Positions 17,533 through 28,971 of a DNA stretch of 33,899 bases are shown here, one piece after another. The notes under the pieces are model-generated. The model did no database searches. It saw only the letters and a program-made list of their open reading frames with translations, and had not been told where the DNA came from. The DNA is from Gammaproteobacteria bacterium (GTDB lineage Bacteria > Pseudomonadota > Gammaproteobacteria > Enterobacterales > Alteromonadaceae): positions 1 to 33,899 of the forward strand of contig JABXID010000181.1 in NCBI GenBank assembly GCA_013373245.1, given 5' to 3'. Both the position numbers and the translations under genes were made by a program. The stretch's first letter is position 1. Each line of letters starts with the position of its first letter.

Positions 17533-17548
17533 CCCCCTTGCAAGGGGG
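17533..17548. repeat. 16-bp perfect GC-rich palindrome
   Basis: CCCCCTTGCAAGGGGG, in the AT-rich argD upstream region. Confidence 0.9.
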
Positions 17549-17710
17549 AGACACCGCCATTTATTTCTGCAATAATTGATTAAATGAACTACATTTTTTA
17601 ACTCGCATCTCACCAGTTGATGTGACAAATGAAGTTAAAAATTGGAATAAGAGCGAAACAATAAATCACTCAATTCCACAGGTAAAATCCAATATCAAGA
17701 GGACACTTAA

Positions 17711-18916
<1,206 letters not shown>

Positions 18917-18923
18917 CTTCAAT

Positions 18924-18957
18924 AAAGCCAATATCGGCACATAACGATGTTGGCTTT
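18924..18957 (+). other. Stem-loop between argD and astA (weak terminator, attenuator or mRNA stabiliser candidate)
   Basis: aaagccaatatcg-gcacataa-cgatgttggcttt: 13-bp stem with one G-U; weak U-tract (atcttcg). Confidence 0.6.
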
Positions 18958-19016
18958 ATCTTCGTAATACCAGACACCCTACTCTACGCTATGTGTAACC
19001 AATTGAAGGAGCGCGT

Positions 19017-20054
19017 ATGTTTGTGATCCGCCCGATTCAACAAAAAGACTTTTCCGAGCTATATGCTATGGCGGAAGAATCTGGTCATGGATTTACTTCC
19101 CTACCGGTCAATGAAGAGCTTATTACCAATCGAATAAAACGCGCAGAAGATGCAGTAAGTAACCCTGACGCCAACCAACCTGGTGAGTTCGGTTATTTAT
19201 TTGTTATGGAAGATACCGAAACAGGTGCCATTATGGGCACGTGTGGGATCGAGTCGTCTGTCGGCTTAAGCGACGCCTTTTATCATTATCACCTGAGTAA
19301 AGTTGTACACAATAGCCGAGAGCTAAACATTTACAACACTGCAGAAATACTCACTTTGTGTAACGACTACACAGGTGCGGCCGAATTATGCACTTTGTTC
19401 CTACGAGAGCCATATCGCAAAGGTGTTAATGGCCGAGTTCTGAGTAAATCTAGATTTTTATTTTTAGCGCAAAATCAACACCGCTTTTCTGAAACGGTAA
19501 TAGCTGAGATGCGCGGTGTTTCTGATGAATCTGGTGAGTCTCCTTTTTGGGAATGGCTGGAAAAACATTTCTTCTCGATGGACTTCCCAACTGCTGACTA
19601 TTTAACCGGTATTGGTCAAAAGGTATTCATCGCTGAACTTATGCCGAAATACCCTGTTTATGTCAGTTTACTTAGTGACGCAGCTCAGCAAGTAATTGGT
19701 AAAGTTCATCCTAAAACAAAACCTGCACTAAAATTGCTGAAAAGTGAAGGTTTTAACTGGAACGGTTATGTCGATATATTTGACGCAGGCCCAACAGTTG
19801 AATGTGACTTAAACCAAATTAGAACCGTACGCCACAGCGGCGTATATACAGTTAATATTGTCGATTCCATTGAGAACTCTGCAAGTGATAAAAGCTATAT
19901 AATGTTATCCAATACAGAAGTTCAGAACTACAGAGCTACGGCTATACCAGGCGTGCTTGACGAACAAAGTACAGTTATTAATTTAGATATTAAAACTGCA
20001 GAGTTACTGCACGTTGAACAAAACGCTCAAGTACGAGCTGTCAATTTATTATAG
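19017..20054 (+). CDS. astA: Arginine N-succinyltransferase
   Basis: [68 protein letters not shown] motifs. Confidence 0.97.
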   Translation: MFVIRPIQQKDFSELYAMAEESGHGFTSLPVNEELITNRIKRAEDAVSNPDANQPGEFGYLFVMEDTETGAIMGTCGIESSVGLSDAFYHYHLSKVVHNSRELNIYNTAEILTLCNDYTGAAELCTLFLREPYRKGVNGRVLSKSRFLFLAQNQHRFSETVIAEMRGVSDESGESPFWEWLEKHFFSMDFPTADYLTGIGQKVFIAELMPKYPVYVSLLSDAAQQVIGKVHPKTKPALKLLKSEGFNWNGYVDIFDAGPTVECDLNQIRTVRHSGVYTVNIVDSIENSASDKSYIMLSNTEVQNYRATAIPGVLDEQSTVINLDIKTAELLHVEQNAQVRAVNLL

Positions 20055-20065
20055 AGAGCATCATT

Positions 20066-21559
20066 ATGAGTCAATCAGAAAACAAATTTATCGACGGCCA
20101 ATTTATTAATGGTCAATGGTCGCAAGGCCAAGGTCACGACCTAGAGTCTCTAAACCCAGCGACAGGCGAGCCATTGTGGCAAGCAAAGTCTGCGACTGTT
20201 GAACAAGTCAATGACGCCGTAACCGCTGCCAGAGCAGCTTTTCAACCATGGGCAGATTTAAGCGTTGAAGAACGTTTAGCTATCATCAAAAAATTTGCTG
20301 AATTATTAGGTGAATACAAAGAACAAATCGCTTTAACAATCGCTATGGAGACGGGTAAACCTCTTTGGGAAACTCGCACCGAAGTTGGCGCAATGATTGG
20401 CAAAGTAGCGATTTCTGAAAAAGCGTTTTTTGAGCGTACCGGCAGTAAAGAAACAGCTATGCCTCAAGGCAAGGCTATGTTACGTCACCGCCCTCACGGT
20501 GTCGTTGCAGTTTATGGCCCATACAATTTCCCTGGTCACTTACCAAATGGTCACATAGTTCCAGCATTAATTGCCGGTAATACTGTGGTATTTAAACCAA
20601 GTGAGTTAACGCCGATGGTAGCGCAAATAACGGTCGAGTTATGGCAAAAAGCCGGTTTACCTGACGGTGTATTAAACTTAGTTCAAGGTGAAGTTGAGAC
20701 CGGAAAGGCTTTGGCATCGCATCCGCAAATTGACGGTTTATTCTTTACTGGTAGCTCAAACACTGGCCATCTATTACACCAGCAGTTTGCCAGTCAACCG
20801 GGTAAAATCTTAGCACTAGAAATGGGTGGTAATAATCCGCTTATCGTTGATGACGCCAAAGACACTAATGCAGTAGTGCATGACATTATTCAATCAGCAT
20901 TTATTTCAAGCGGCCAACGTTGTACTTGTGCTCGTAAATTGATCTTACCTGAAGGTCCAGAAGGCGACGCGATTTTAGCAAAACTAATCGAAGCCACTAA
21001 GGCAATCGTAGTTGGCGACTCGCTAGATAATGACGCTCCGACTCCGTTCATGGGCTCTATGATCTCAGAAAAAGCAGCGTTATCTATGGTTGAAGCACAA
21101 AAGCAATTAGTGTCGTTAGGTGCTGAGGTTTTAGTTGAGTTAACTCATTTAAAAGAAGACACTGGATTCGTTACCCCTGGTATTATTGATTGCACCAACA
21201 TCAATGACTTCCCAGATGATGAACATTTTGGCCCATTGTTAAAAGTGTTTAGAGTGGCTGACTTTGACGCGGCTATCAAACTAGCAAACGACACTTCATA
21301 CGGTTTGTCTGCTGGTTTGTTAAGTGACAACGAAGCGCTGTATCAAAAATTCTTAGCTCGCATTCGTGCGGGTATCGTAAACTGGAACAGACCAATCACA
21401 GGGGCAAGCAGTTCTGCACCGTTTGGTGGTATTGGCCAAAGTGGTAACCATCGTGCAAGCGCTTATTATGCTGCCGATTATTGCTCATACCCAGTTGCAT
21501 CTGTAGAACTTGATAAAGTAGCTCTACCAGAAACATTAAGCCCGGGTTTATCCATATAA
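20066..21559 (+). CDS. astD: N-succinylglutamate 5-semialdehyde dehydrogenase
   Basis: ALDH fold motifs ([52 protein letters not shown]); follows astA. Confidence 0.97.
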   Translation: MSQSENKFIDGQFINGQWSQGQGHDLESLNPATGEPLWQAKSATVEQVNDAVTAARAAFQPWADLSVEERLAIIKKFAELLGEYKEQIALTIAMETGKPLWETRTEVGAMIGKVAISEKAFFERTGSKETAMPQGKAMLRHRPHGVVAVYGPYNFPGHLPNGHIVPALIAGNTVVFKPSELTPMVAQITVELWQKAGLPDGVLNLVQGEVETGKALASHPQIDGLFFTGSSNTGHLLHQQFASQPGKILALEMGGNNPLIVDDAKDTNAVVHDIIQSAFISSGQRCTCARKLILPEGPEGDAILAKLIEATKAIVVGDSLDNDAPTPFMGSMISEKAALSMVEAQKQLVSLGAEVLVELTHLKEDTGFVTPGIIDCTNINDFPDDEHFGPLLKVFRVADFDAAIKLANDTSYGLSAGLLSDNEALYQKFLARIRAGIVNWNRPITGASSSAPFGGIGQSGNHRASAYYAADYCSYPVASVELDKVALPETLSPGLSI

Positions 21560-21604
21560 CAATAAATCGCACAACTTAAACAAGTGCATCTCGGGCAGCC
21601 ACAC

Positions 21605-21633
21605 AGTTAGGGGTATTTTTCTCCTAACTTTTT
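21605..21633 (+). terminator. Rho-independent terminator downstream of astD
   Basis: agttagg-ggtatttttct-cctaact followed by tttt. Confidence 0.8.
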
Positions 21634-21670
21634 GGCTTAAATAATATTTTCCCTGATATCAAATAGGACC

Positions 21671-22486
21671 ATGCAAATGCATAACTCAGTTACTGAACTG
21701 TTCGACAACTTATGGAGCAACTACCTTGAAGTTACTCCGTCGGCCACTAAGATTCACCAGCTGTTAGGTAAAGATAACGGCAAAGACGTTGTTAACGATC
21801 ACATTGCGTTACGCACTTTCAACATTGAAAAAGTGAACAAAGATAAACTAGCGGCACATTTTTTAGCCGTAGGTTATAAAGAATGTGGTGACTATGACTT
21901 CGTTGCCAAAAAACTAAAAGCCAAACACTACGAACATGAAAATCCAGAAATGCCTAAAGTGTTCATTAGTGAATTATTAGTTGAGGAATTTTCGCCAGCC
22001 GCTCAAGAAATAATCCAACGTATGGTTAGCGAAGTTAACGAAAGCGCAGTAACAGCAGACAACTTTTTGTATTCAGGTACACATTGGCAAGTTAGCCAAG
22101 AAGAGTACAAGCTATTATTACAGGAAAGTGAATACGCTGCTTGGGTATCTGCTTGGGGTTATAGAGCAAATCACTTTACCGTCAACATTAACTTATTGAC
22201 GCAATTCGAGCGCATTGAAGACGTAAACCAATCATTAAAGGACGCTGGTTTTGCATTAAATACCTCTGGCGGAGAAATTAAAGGCTCACCAGAAGTTTTA
22301 CTAGAACAATCTTCAACCATGGCTGATACCGCAACGGCGACATTCAGCGACGGAACATTAAATATTCCGAGCTGTTTCTACGAGTTTGCCCGCAGATATC
22401 CTTTGCCAAACGGCGAACTCTATACTGGATTTGTAGCAGCTTCTGCCGATAAAATCTTCGAAAGTACTGACGCCAAATCAAGCTAG
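21671..22486 (+). CDS. DUF1338 domain-containing protein (VOC-like metalloenzyme family; HglS/2-oxoadipate dioxygenase superfamily, short form)
   Basis: VVNDHIALRTFN, SAWGYRANHFTVNIN, CFYEFARRYP resemble conserved DUF1338 motifs; 271 aa. Confidence 0.8.
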   Translation: MQMHNSVTELFDNLWSNYLEVTPSATKIHQLLGKDNGKDVVNDHIALRTFNIEKVNKDKLAAHFLAVGYKECGDYDFVAKKLKAKHYEHENPEMPKVFISELLVEEFSPAAQEIIQRMVSEVNESAVTADNFLYSGTHWQVSQEEYKLLLQESEYAAWVSAWGYRANHFTVNINLLTQFERIEDVNQSLKDAGFALNTSGGEIKGSPEVLLEQSSTMADTATATFSDGTLNIPSCFYEFARRYPLPNGELYTGFVAASADKIFESTDAKSS

Positions 22487-22640
22487 GTACATTCGTACCG
22501 CTCGCTCAGGTTGAAACTACCAAAGTAAACGGTTAAATTGCAGGTTCAGTTTGCAGTTGTGTAAAGATGCCATAGGTTGCTCATTGCCCAATAACGCAAG
22601 CTGAACCCTTATAATAACGGCAAACTCAACGAGTATTACT

Positions 22641-22991
22641 ATGGTTACTGATAAATCTAGTTACGATGAACTTATCGATTACCTTTCATCCAGCAAAAAT
22701 ATTTTTGTCGATGATTCTGGCCCCTCCGATGGCATGCCAACCATTGAAACTTTAATCGAAGAAGAGTTGTCTGAACAGATCATCTCCCTTTGCTCTCAGC
22801 ATGAAGCGTTAGAAGCTAATCATCGCTCTGTTATCATTCGAGAGCTAGACAGCATTGTCTATGATATCCAACAAATTTTATTAGAATTCTGGCAAAAACC
22901 AGCAACAGAACAACAAGCTCAGTTTATTCACGAGTTTGCCGGTCTAATCAAAAACGTATTTGATACTCAAGTTGCAGAGTTGCTGGACTGA
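22641..22991 (+). CDS. DUF3802-like hypothetical protein (116 aa)
   Basis: MVTDKSSYDELIDYLSSS...IETLIEEELSEQIISLC...FAGLIKNVFDTQVAELLD; resembles DUF3802 from memory; TATAAT-like -10 upstream. Confidence 0.5.
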   Translation: MVTDKSSYDELIDYLSSSKNIFVDDSGPSDGMPTIETLIEEELSEQIISLCSQHEALEANHRSVIIRELDSIVYDIQQILLEFWQKPATEQQAQFIHEFAGLIKNVFDTQVAELLD

Positions 22992-23058
22992 TCTCCACCA
23001 GCAACATAATTACCAACGCGCTTAATTTACAAGCATAACCACTTAAATAAGGTTTACA

Positions 23059-23463
23059 ATGAAAGCAAAAGTTTCTTGGATTGATGGCATGGCCTTCGTT
23101 GGTCACTCCGAAACCGGCCATAAAATTGTTATGGACGGTGACCGCGAAGGTGGTGCGCCATCACCAATGGAAATGGTACTAATGTCAGCGGGCACCTGCA
23201 GTGCTATTGACGTTGTATCAATTTTAGAAAAGGCGAAACAAAAAATAGCCAATGTCGATGTAGAGCTCAGTGCAGAACGTGCTGAAACTATTCCTAAAGT
23301 ATTCACATCAATCCACCTAAATTTTGTTGTAACAGGTACTGACGTTGCTGAAAAACATGTTGAGCGAGCTGTAAAACTATCAGCAGACAAATATTGTTCA
23401 GTAGCAAAAATGTTGGAACAAACCGCAAAAATCACCCACGGTTTCGAAATAAAACAGGCATAG
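23059..23463 (+). CDS. OsmC family protein (YhfA-like)
   Basis: GGAPSPMEMVLMSAGTCSAIDVVSILEKAKQ and KYCSVAKMLEQTAKITHGFEI, typical of OsmC/YhfA. Confidence 0.88.
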   Translation: MKAKVSWIDGMAFVGHSETGHKIVMDGDREGGAPSPMEMVLMSAGTCSAIDVVSILEKAKQKIANVDVELSAERAETIPKVFTSIHLNFVVTGTDVAEKHVERAVKLSADKYCSVAKMLEQTAKITHGFEIKQA

Positions 23464-23478
23464 TTTTATCGAAGATTA

Positions 23479-23572
23479 CGGATGATAAAGTAAGCTTTTT
23501 AATTTTCAGTTCCGAACTGAAAAATTTACGCTAAAATCATTTTGTGAAATTGACAAACTACTTTATTATCCG
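23479..23572. repeat. Inverted repeat (14-bp arms) enclosing a 21-bp palindrome, upstream of speD
   Basis: CGGATGATAAAGTA (23479-23492) pairs with TACTTTATTATCCG (23559-23572), one G-U; inner palindrome TTTTCAGTTC-C-GAACTGAAAA (23503-23523). Confidence 0.85.
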
Positions 23573-23607
23573 CCCAATTTTTTTAGGGGATTTCTGAGGG
23601 GATATTC

Positions 23608-24402
23608 TTGAACAACAAACTCAAACTCTACGGCTTCAATAACTTAACAAAGAGCTTAGGATTTTGTATCTACGACGTTTGTTATGCAAAAACGCCAGAG
23701 CAACGTAAAGAATATATTGAATATATTGATGAACAATATAACGCTGACCGTTTAACTGACATCCTAACGGAAGTCTGTGACATCATAGGCGCAAATATTT
23801 TAAATGTTGCTCGTCAAGATTATGAGCCCCAAGGCGCTTCGGTCACCATTTTAGTCAGCGAAGAAGAAATTAAATCGCCAGATGAAGTGGATCAAACGGA
23901 ATCGCCGGGCCCACTGCCTGAAACCGTAGTTAGCCACTTGGATAAAAGTCATATATGTGTTCACACATACCCAGAAGTGCATCCACATGACGGTATATGT
24001 ACCTTCCGTGCAGACATTGAAGTGTCCACCTGTGGTGTAATTTCGCCTCTAAAAGCTCTTAATTATCTGATCCACGCGTTGGAGTCAGATATTGTAACTT
24101 TGGACTACAGAGTTCGCGGTTTCACTCGCGATACCGAAGGTCACAAACATTACATTGATCACGATATTAACTCGATCCAAAACTTCATCGGCCAAGACAT
24201 TTTAGAGATGTACGAGATGATTGACGTCAATGTCTATCAAGAAAACATCTTCCACACTAAAATGATGATCAAAGATAATGACATCAACACCTACTTGTTT
24301 GGCTTAAGCACCGATGAATTGAGCAAAGAAGAGGAAGAAGAAATTCGCCTGAAACTGCGCAAAGAAATGCAGGAAATATTTTACGCGCGAAATATTCCTT
24401 AA
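23608..24402 (+). CDS. speD: S-adenosylmethionine decarboxylase proenzyme
   Basis: [39 protein letters not shown] processing-site motif, [20 protein letters not shown] start preceded by GAGGGG. Confidence 0.97.
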   Translation: MNNKLKLYGFNNLTKSLGFCIYDVCYAKTPEQRKEYIEYIDEQYNADRLTDILTEVCDIIGANILNVARQDYEPQGASVTILVSEEEIKSPDEVDQTESPGPLPETVVSHLDKSHICVHTYPEVHPHDGICTFRADIEVSTCGVISPLKALNYLIHALESDIVTLDYRVRGFTRDTEGHKHYIDHDINSIQNFIGQDILEMYEMIDVNVYQENIFHTKMMIKDNDINTYLFGLSTDELSKEEEEEIRLKLRKEMQEIFYARNIP

Positions 24403-24453
24403 TTTGGTCTCAATTGATAGCGGCCTAGAGCAGCATTAAACTCGGAGAAGCTC

Positions 24454-24876
24454 ATGTTCACCACCCCAATTCAACCGAGGTTTTCCGAAACGGATGCTTT
24501 AGGTCATATCAATAATACGGTTGTACCTGTTTGGTTCGAGTCTGCTCGAACTGAGGTTTTTCAAATATTTAATCCTCAGCAAGACCTCAACGCATGGAAT
24601 CTTATTATTGCGAAAATAGAAGTGAACTTCCTAGCTCAGATTAGCTATCAGCAAAACATAACCATACAAACTCAAATTTCTAAAATAGGTAACTCTTCTT
24701 TTACTGTTTTGCAGGAAGCTATTCAAGATAATAAACGCGTTGCTTGGGGCGAGGCCGTTATGGTCAAGTTTGATTACGCATCAGCTAAAAGCGTTACTAT
24801 TACAGAGCATGAGAGAGAACAACTAACTAAGCACCTTATCGATAAAAGTGAACTGACCACTTGGTTTTCTGATTGA
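24454..24876 (+). CDS. Acyl-CoA thioesterase (hot-dog fold, YbgC/4HBT-like)
   Basis: RFSETDALGHINNTVVPVWFESARTEVF hot-dog thioesterase motif. Confidence 0.88.
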   Translation: MFTTPIQPRFSETDALGHINNTVVPVWFESARTEVFQIFNPQQDLNAWNLIIAKIEVNFLAQISYQQNITIQTQISKIGNSSFTVLQEAIQDNKRVAWGEAVMVKFDYASAKSVTITEHEREQLTKHLIDKSELTTWFSD

Positions 24877-24936
24877 CAAAGTATTATTCTGCGTGTTTTC
24901 CTATCGCAACAGCGCGTTGCTAACTAGAAGAAAAAT

Positions 24937-25866
24937 ATGACATTTACCTTGTTAATTGTCGATGATGAAACCGATAATCTCAGAGTGTTATCTAACATCT
25001 TAAAAGACGATTACAATGTACTGATAGCCAAAAATGGACACCAGGCATTACAAATCGCAGACAAACAACAGCCCTCTTTAATTTTACTCGATGTTATCAT
25101 GCCACAAATGAGTGGTTTTCAAGTTATAAAAGAATTGAAAGGTAATCCGAGCACACAAGATATTCCAGTAATTTTTATAACCGGTTTAGAATCTAGCGAT
25201 GATGAAACTCAAGGTCTTAATCTTGGTGCTGTGGATTACGTTTCTAAACCATTTCATCACGGAATAGTCAAAGCTCGCGTTAAAAATCAAATCGACTCTG
25301 TTCGCCAAAAGCAATTGTTAGAACAACTGGCTAATATCGACGTACTAACCGAATTGCCTAACCGCAGAAAATGGAAACTCGATTCAGAAAACCTGCCTTC
25401 TATTTTTAACAACTATGACCAAATTAGCGTGGGCATAATAGATATTGATCATTTTAAAAAATACAACGATCACTATGGCCACGCTATGGGAGACAAAGTC
25501 CTGTCATCCGTCGCTCAGTCGTTAAATCAATTTCTTATCAATTTAGGTGGTCGCTTATACCGATTCGGTGGCGAAGAGTTTATTTTTTTACTACCTTCTA
25601 TACAAGCGTCAAATACCTTGGATAAAATCGGGCAACTCACTGATCATATAGAAAAATCAGAACACCCACATGCTAACTCTCCGGTCAGCAAAGTGGTCAC
25701 AGTCAGTGTTGGGTTATGTACTCAAGAGTTAACCACCGAAACGCCAATCAAGCGCATGTTGGAACAAGCAGACGAACTTTTGTACCAGGCCAAAAAAAAT
25801 GGACGAAATCAACTGCTGCAAGTGGATACTTTAACGGATAGAAGAAAAGCAAAGAGTGTCATTTAA
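24937..25866 (+). CDS. Response regulator with GGDEF (diguanylate cyclase) output domain
   Basis: REC domain (LLIVDDETDNL...LILLDVIMP...VIFITG...DYVSKPF) followed by GGDEF domain with active-site GGEEF (RLYRFGGEEFIFLLP). Confidence 0.95.
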   Translation: MTFTLLIVDDETDNLRVLSNILKDDYNVLIAKNGHQALQIADKQQPSLILLDVIMPQMSGFQVIKELKGNPSTQDIPVIFITGLESSDDETQGLNLGAVDYVSKPFHHGIVKARVKNQIDSVRQKQLLEQLANIDVLTELPNRRKWKLDSENLPSIFNNYDQISVGIIDIDHFKKYNDHYGHAMGDKVLSSVAQSLNQFLINLGGRLYRFGGEEFIFLLPSIQASNTLDKIGQLTDHIEKSEHPHANSPVSKVVTVSVGLCTQELTTETPIKRMLEQADELLYQAKKNGRNQLLQVDTLTDRRKAKSVI

Positions 25867-27676
25867 TATACTGATAGTCGATGACGAGGCTGATAATCTT
25901 CGAGTATTATCCAGCCTACTAAAGGAAGATTACCAAGTGCTGGTTGCCAAATCAGGCAGGCAAGCACTGTCCATAGTGCACGAACAAAGTGTCGATTTAA
26001 TCTTGTTAGACGTTGTAATGCCCGAACTAGATGGCTTTAGCGTTATGAAGCAACTTAAATCAAACGTCAACAGTCAAAACATCCCCGTCATATTTATTAC
26101 AGGGTTAGAATCGTCAAAAGACGAAACGTACGGCTTTGAGCTTGGTGCTGTCGATTACATTCACAAACCCTTCAATTCAAGCGTAGTCTTAGCCCGTGTT
26201 TCGTCACAGTTAAAAATCATTCAACAACGCAACGACTTACAACAGCTTTCAGAAGAGTTGAAACAAGCCTCTGAAGCAAAAGGTATGTTCTTAGCCAATA
26301 TGAGTCATGAAATAAGAACACCGCTAACCACTATTATTGGTTATGCCGAAAGTATGTTGTCGCAAAACATTCCAAAGAACGAATGGACAGATGCGGTAAA
26401 CATTATCGATAACAGTGGCAAACATTTATTGTCGCTGGTTAACAACATTTTAGACTTTTCAAAAATTGAAGCAGGCGAGCTTTCAATTGAATTAATTGAC
26501 GTGGAGCTAGATTCATTACTGCAACAAGTCCATGTAATATGTGAGCAACAAGCACATAAAAAACATCTGAATATACATTGGCGCTTTAATGGCAAAATTC
26601 CAAGACGAATTAAGACAGACCCTACACGACTCAAACAAATCCTAATCAACCTAATTTCAAATGGCATTAAGTTCACTGAGCAAGGCTCTGTGACAATAGT
26701 AGTTTCGGCACTTAACGAACAACTGCATTTTGAAATAAAAGATACTGGAATTGGAATTCCAAACGATAAACTTAGCAGCTTGTTCAATTCCTTTACTCAA
26801 GTCGATAACTCGACTAGCCGCAAATACGGTGGAACCGGTTTGGGTTTAAGTATTTCTTGTCGTTTAGCCAAAGAGCTTGGTGGTCAAATAGCGGTAGAAA
26901 GCCAAGTAAATGAAGGATCAACCTTTAGTGTATTTATTGACTTAATTAATCAAGCTCCTGGTGAAACGTTTGACCAACTAAACTCTGATACAAATCATCA
27001 AGCATCACAACAAACTCAACAAGTATTTAAAGGCAAAGTACTTATCGCTGAAGATCATCCTGAAAATAGACAATTGTTTTCTCTCAACCTCAGCGCTCTA
27101 GGGTTTGAAGTCAATGCTGTTGATAATGGTGAAAAAGCTGTGCAGGCTTGTATATCAGATGATTATCAGTTGGTATTACTCGACATTCAAATGCCTGTTA
27201 TGAACGGCATAGAAGCACAACAGCTCATTCGTAGTTGTGGCTTAGACATGCCAATCATTGCTTTAACTGCAAATGTAATGAAAGATGAAATTGATAGTTA
27301 TCTAGCCGCTGGTTTTACAGATCATTTGGCTAAACCACTCGACCAAGAACAACTGCTTACCAAACTGAATAAATACTGCGACAACGATGTCAGTACTCAA
27401 CAAGACGTGGCTATTCCTCAACATTTATTAGATGAACTGCGTCAAAAGTTTAAACAAAGTTTTGCCCAGTATACCATCGAATTACAAACAGCAGTTAAGC
27501 AAAGAGATACCAAAACCCTCGCCTCTCTAGCACATAAATTCCAAGGCGCAGCAAAGTCATTCGGATTTACAGAAGAAGCTAAAGTCGCTGAATTATTAGA
27601 ACGTTACATCCAAGATTCCAACAATAACATCAGCCAAACCAGTCAACAGTTAATCAACTTATTGAATAATGAATAA
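25856..27676 (+). CDS. Cytosolic hybrid histidine kinase, REC-HisKA-HATPase-REC-Hpt
   Basis: N-terminal REC, HisKA H-box (FLANMSHEIRTPLTTIIGYAE), HATPase N/G boxes, second REC (VLIAEDHPENRQLFSLNL...LLDIQMPVMNG), C-terminal Hpt (ASLAHKFQGAAKSFGF). GTG start overlapping the upstream gene by 11 bp. Confidence 0.93.
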   Translation: MSFNILIVDDEADNLRVLSSLLKEDYQVLVAKSGRQALSIVHEQSVDLILLDVVMPELDGFSVMKQLKSNVNSQNIPVIFITGLESSKDETYGFELGAVDYIHKPFNSSVVLARVSSQLKIIQQRNDLQQLSEELKQASEAKGMFLANMSHEIRTPLTTIIGYAESMLSQNIPKNEWTDAVNIIDNSGKHLLSLVNNILDFSKIEAGELSIELIDVELDSLLQQVHVICEQQAHKKHLNIHWRFNGKIPRRIKTDPTRLKQILINLISNGIKFTEQGSVTIVVSALNEQLHFEIKDTGIGIPNDKLSSLFNSFTQVDNSTSRKYGGTGLGLSISCRLAKELGGQIAVESQVNEGSTFSVFIDLINQAPGETFDQLNSDTNHQASQQTQQVFKGKVLIAEDHPENRQLFSLNLSALGFEVNAVDNGEKAVQACISDDYQLVLLDIQMPVMNGIEAQQLIRSCGLDMPIIALTANVMKDEIDSYLAAGFTDHLAKPLDQEQLLTKLNKYCDNDVSTQQDVAIPQHLLDELRQKFKQSFAQYTIELQTAVKQRDTKTLASLAHKFQGAAKSFGFTEEAKVAELLERYIQDSNNNISQTSQQLINLLNNE

Positions 27677-27812
27677 ACCCTGTTGATCTTTTCTTTCGTT
27701 GAAACTGTATTAATACCCGACTAATTTAATCAAGTAATTTATTGTGGATCGTTGGTATACACTCGTGAATGTGATATAACACGCGCAGAAAATCTTGACC
27801 CCATTTCAATTG

Positions 27813-27842
27813 AGCCCTCTCTATGACACACGAGGGCTTTTA
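27813..27842 (+). terminator. Rho-independent terminator between hybrid kinase gene and folE2
   Basis: agccctc-tctatgacacac-gagggct followed by tttt; ends about 36 bp before the folE2 ATG. Confidence 0.7.
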
Positions 27843-27877
27843 ATGCTGCTCATTTTAGGGCGCAATTTGGAGAATAT

Positions 27878-28798
27878 ATGCCAACAAAAATGCCAGATAT
27901 CGCTAACCAAGCCCAAGCTCAAACCGAAGGTGTACTAGATTGGGTTGGCATGAGCAATATCGAAATGCCAATCATGGTTGAAATGCAAGGCAGTAGCCGC
28001 CCTGTTTCAGCAATCGTTGAAGCCTTTGTAAATTTGTATCAACCAAAAGCGAAAGGCATACACATGTCTCGCTTGTATCTAATGTTAGACGAATTATCTA
28101 CTGAAAGCAGCCTTAATCAAAACAACTTAGTACAACTGCTAAATAACTTTATTCAAAGTCATGAAGACTTGAGTGACAGCGCACACGTTAAGTTTGAGTT
28201 CGATTATCACATGCGTCGTAAATCGTTAATTAGCGGCAAATTAGGTTGGAAAGCATACCCAGTGACCATTACTGGCAATCTTACCAAAGGTACAATGGAC
28301 ATCGAGCTGGCAGTTAAAGTCCCTTACTCTTCGACTTGCCCATGTTCAGCGGCGTTAGCGCGCCAGCTAATTCAAAATGCCTTCAGCGAAAAGTTCCAAG
28401 GCGACGTCAAGGCTGAAGAGATCCACCAATGGCTTGGCACTACGGAAGGTATTGTGGCGACACCTCACAGCCAACGTTCAATTGCAGAAATTAAGGTTAA
28501 ATTGTCAGAAACCGTTTCTGAGTTTCCTATTGTCGATTTAGTCGATGCTATAGAAGACGCATTGCAAACCCCAGTGCAAGCTGCAGTTAAACGTGAAGAC
28601 GAGCAAGAGTTCGCTCGATTGAACGGCCAGAACCTTATGTTTTGTGAGGACGCAGGCCGTCGTATCAAACATAGATTAAATGCTGATACACAATACAAAG
28701 ACTTCTGGTTACGAGTGAACCATTATGAATCATTACATGCCCATGATGCAGTGAGTGTCGCGAGTAAAGGCATTGATGGCGGGTACTCGTCAAAGTAA
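27878..28798 (+). CDS. folE2: GTP cyclohydrolase FolE2 (type IB)
   Basis: Conserved FolE2 features: [46 protein letters not shown]. Confidence 0.95.
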   Translation: MPTKMPDIANQAQAQTEGVLDWVGMSNIEMPIMVEMQGSSRPVSAIVEAFVNLYQPKAKGIHMSRLYLMLDELSTESSLNQNNLVQLLNNFIQSHEDLSDSAHVKFEFDYHMRRKSLISGKLGWKAYPVTITGNLTKGTMDIELAVKVPYSSTCPCSAALARQLIQNAFSEKFQGDVKAEEIHQWLGTTEGIVATPHSQRSIAEIKVKLSETVSEFPIVDLVDAIEDALQTPVQAAVKREDEQEFARLNGQNLMFCEDAGRRIKHRLNADTQYKDFWLRVNHYESLHAHDAVSVASKGIDGGYSSK

Positions 28799-28864
28799 GT
28801 ATATGATAATAAAAATCAAACGGTAATTATGCGCCGTTAAGACGACTTTATTATAAATTAACTC

Positions 28865-28888
28865 AAAAGCACCTAATAAGGTGCTTTT
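28865..28888 (+). terminator. Rho-independent terminator downstream of folE2
   Basis: aaaagcacct-aata-aggtgctttt then gttatttt. Confidence 0.85.
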
Positions 28889-28909
28889 GTTATTTTACCT
28901 TCAAAATAT

Positions 28910-28924
28910 TGTGAATTTATTACA
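28910..28924. promoter_or_regulatory. HexR-like motif copy 1 upstream of gltB
   Basis: TGTGAATTTATTACA, 10/12 to TGTAAT-N3-ATTACA; 14/15 identical to the downstream copy. Confidence 0.4.
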
Positions 28925-28971
28925 TAAATCACTATTTTATCCGTATTTTTCCGCTATAATTACTACATTAA

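Noticed and set aside
26341-26787. 148-aa minus-strand ORF
   Set aside because: Antisense inside the hybrid kinase HisKA/HATPase region; shadow ORF.
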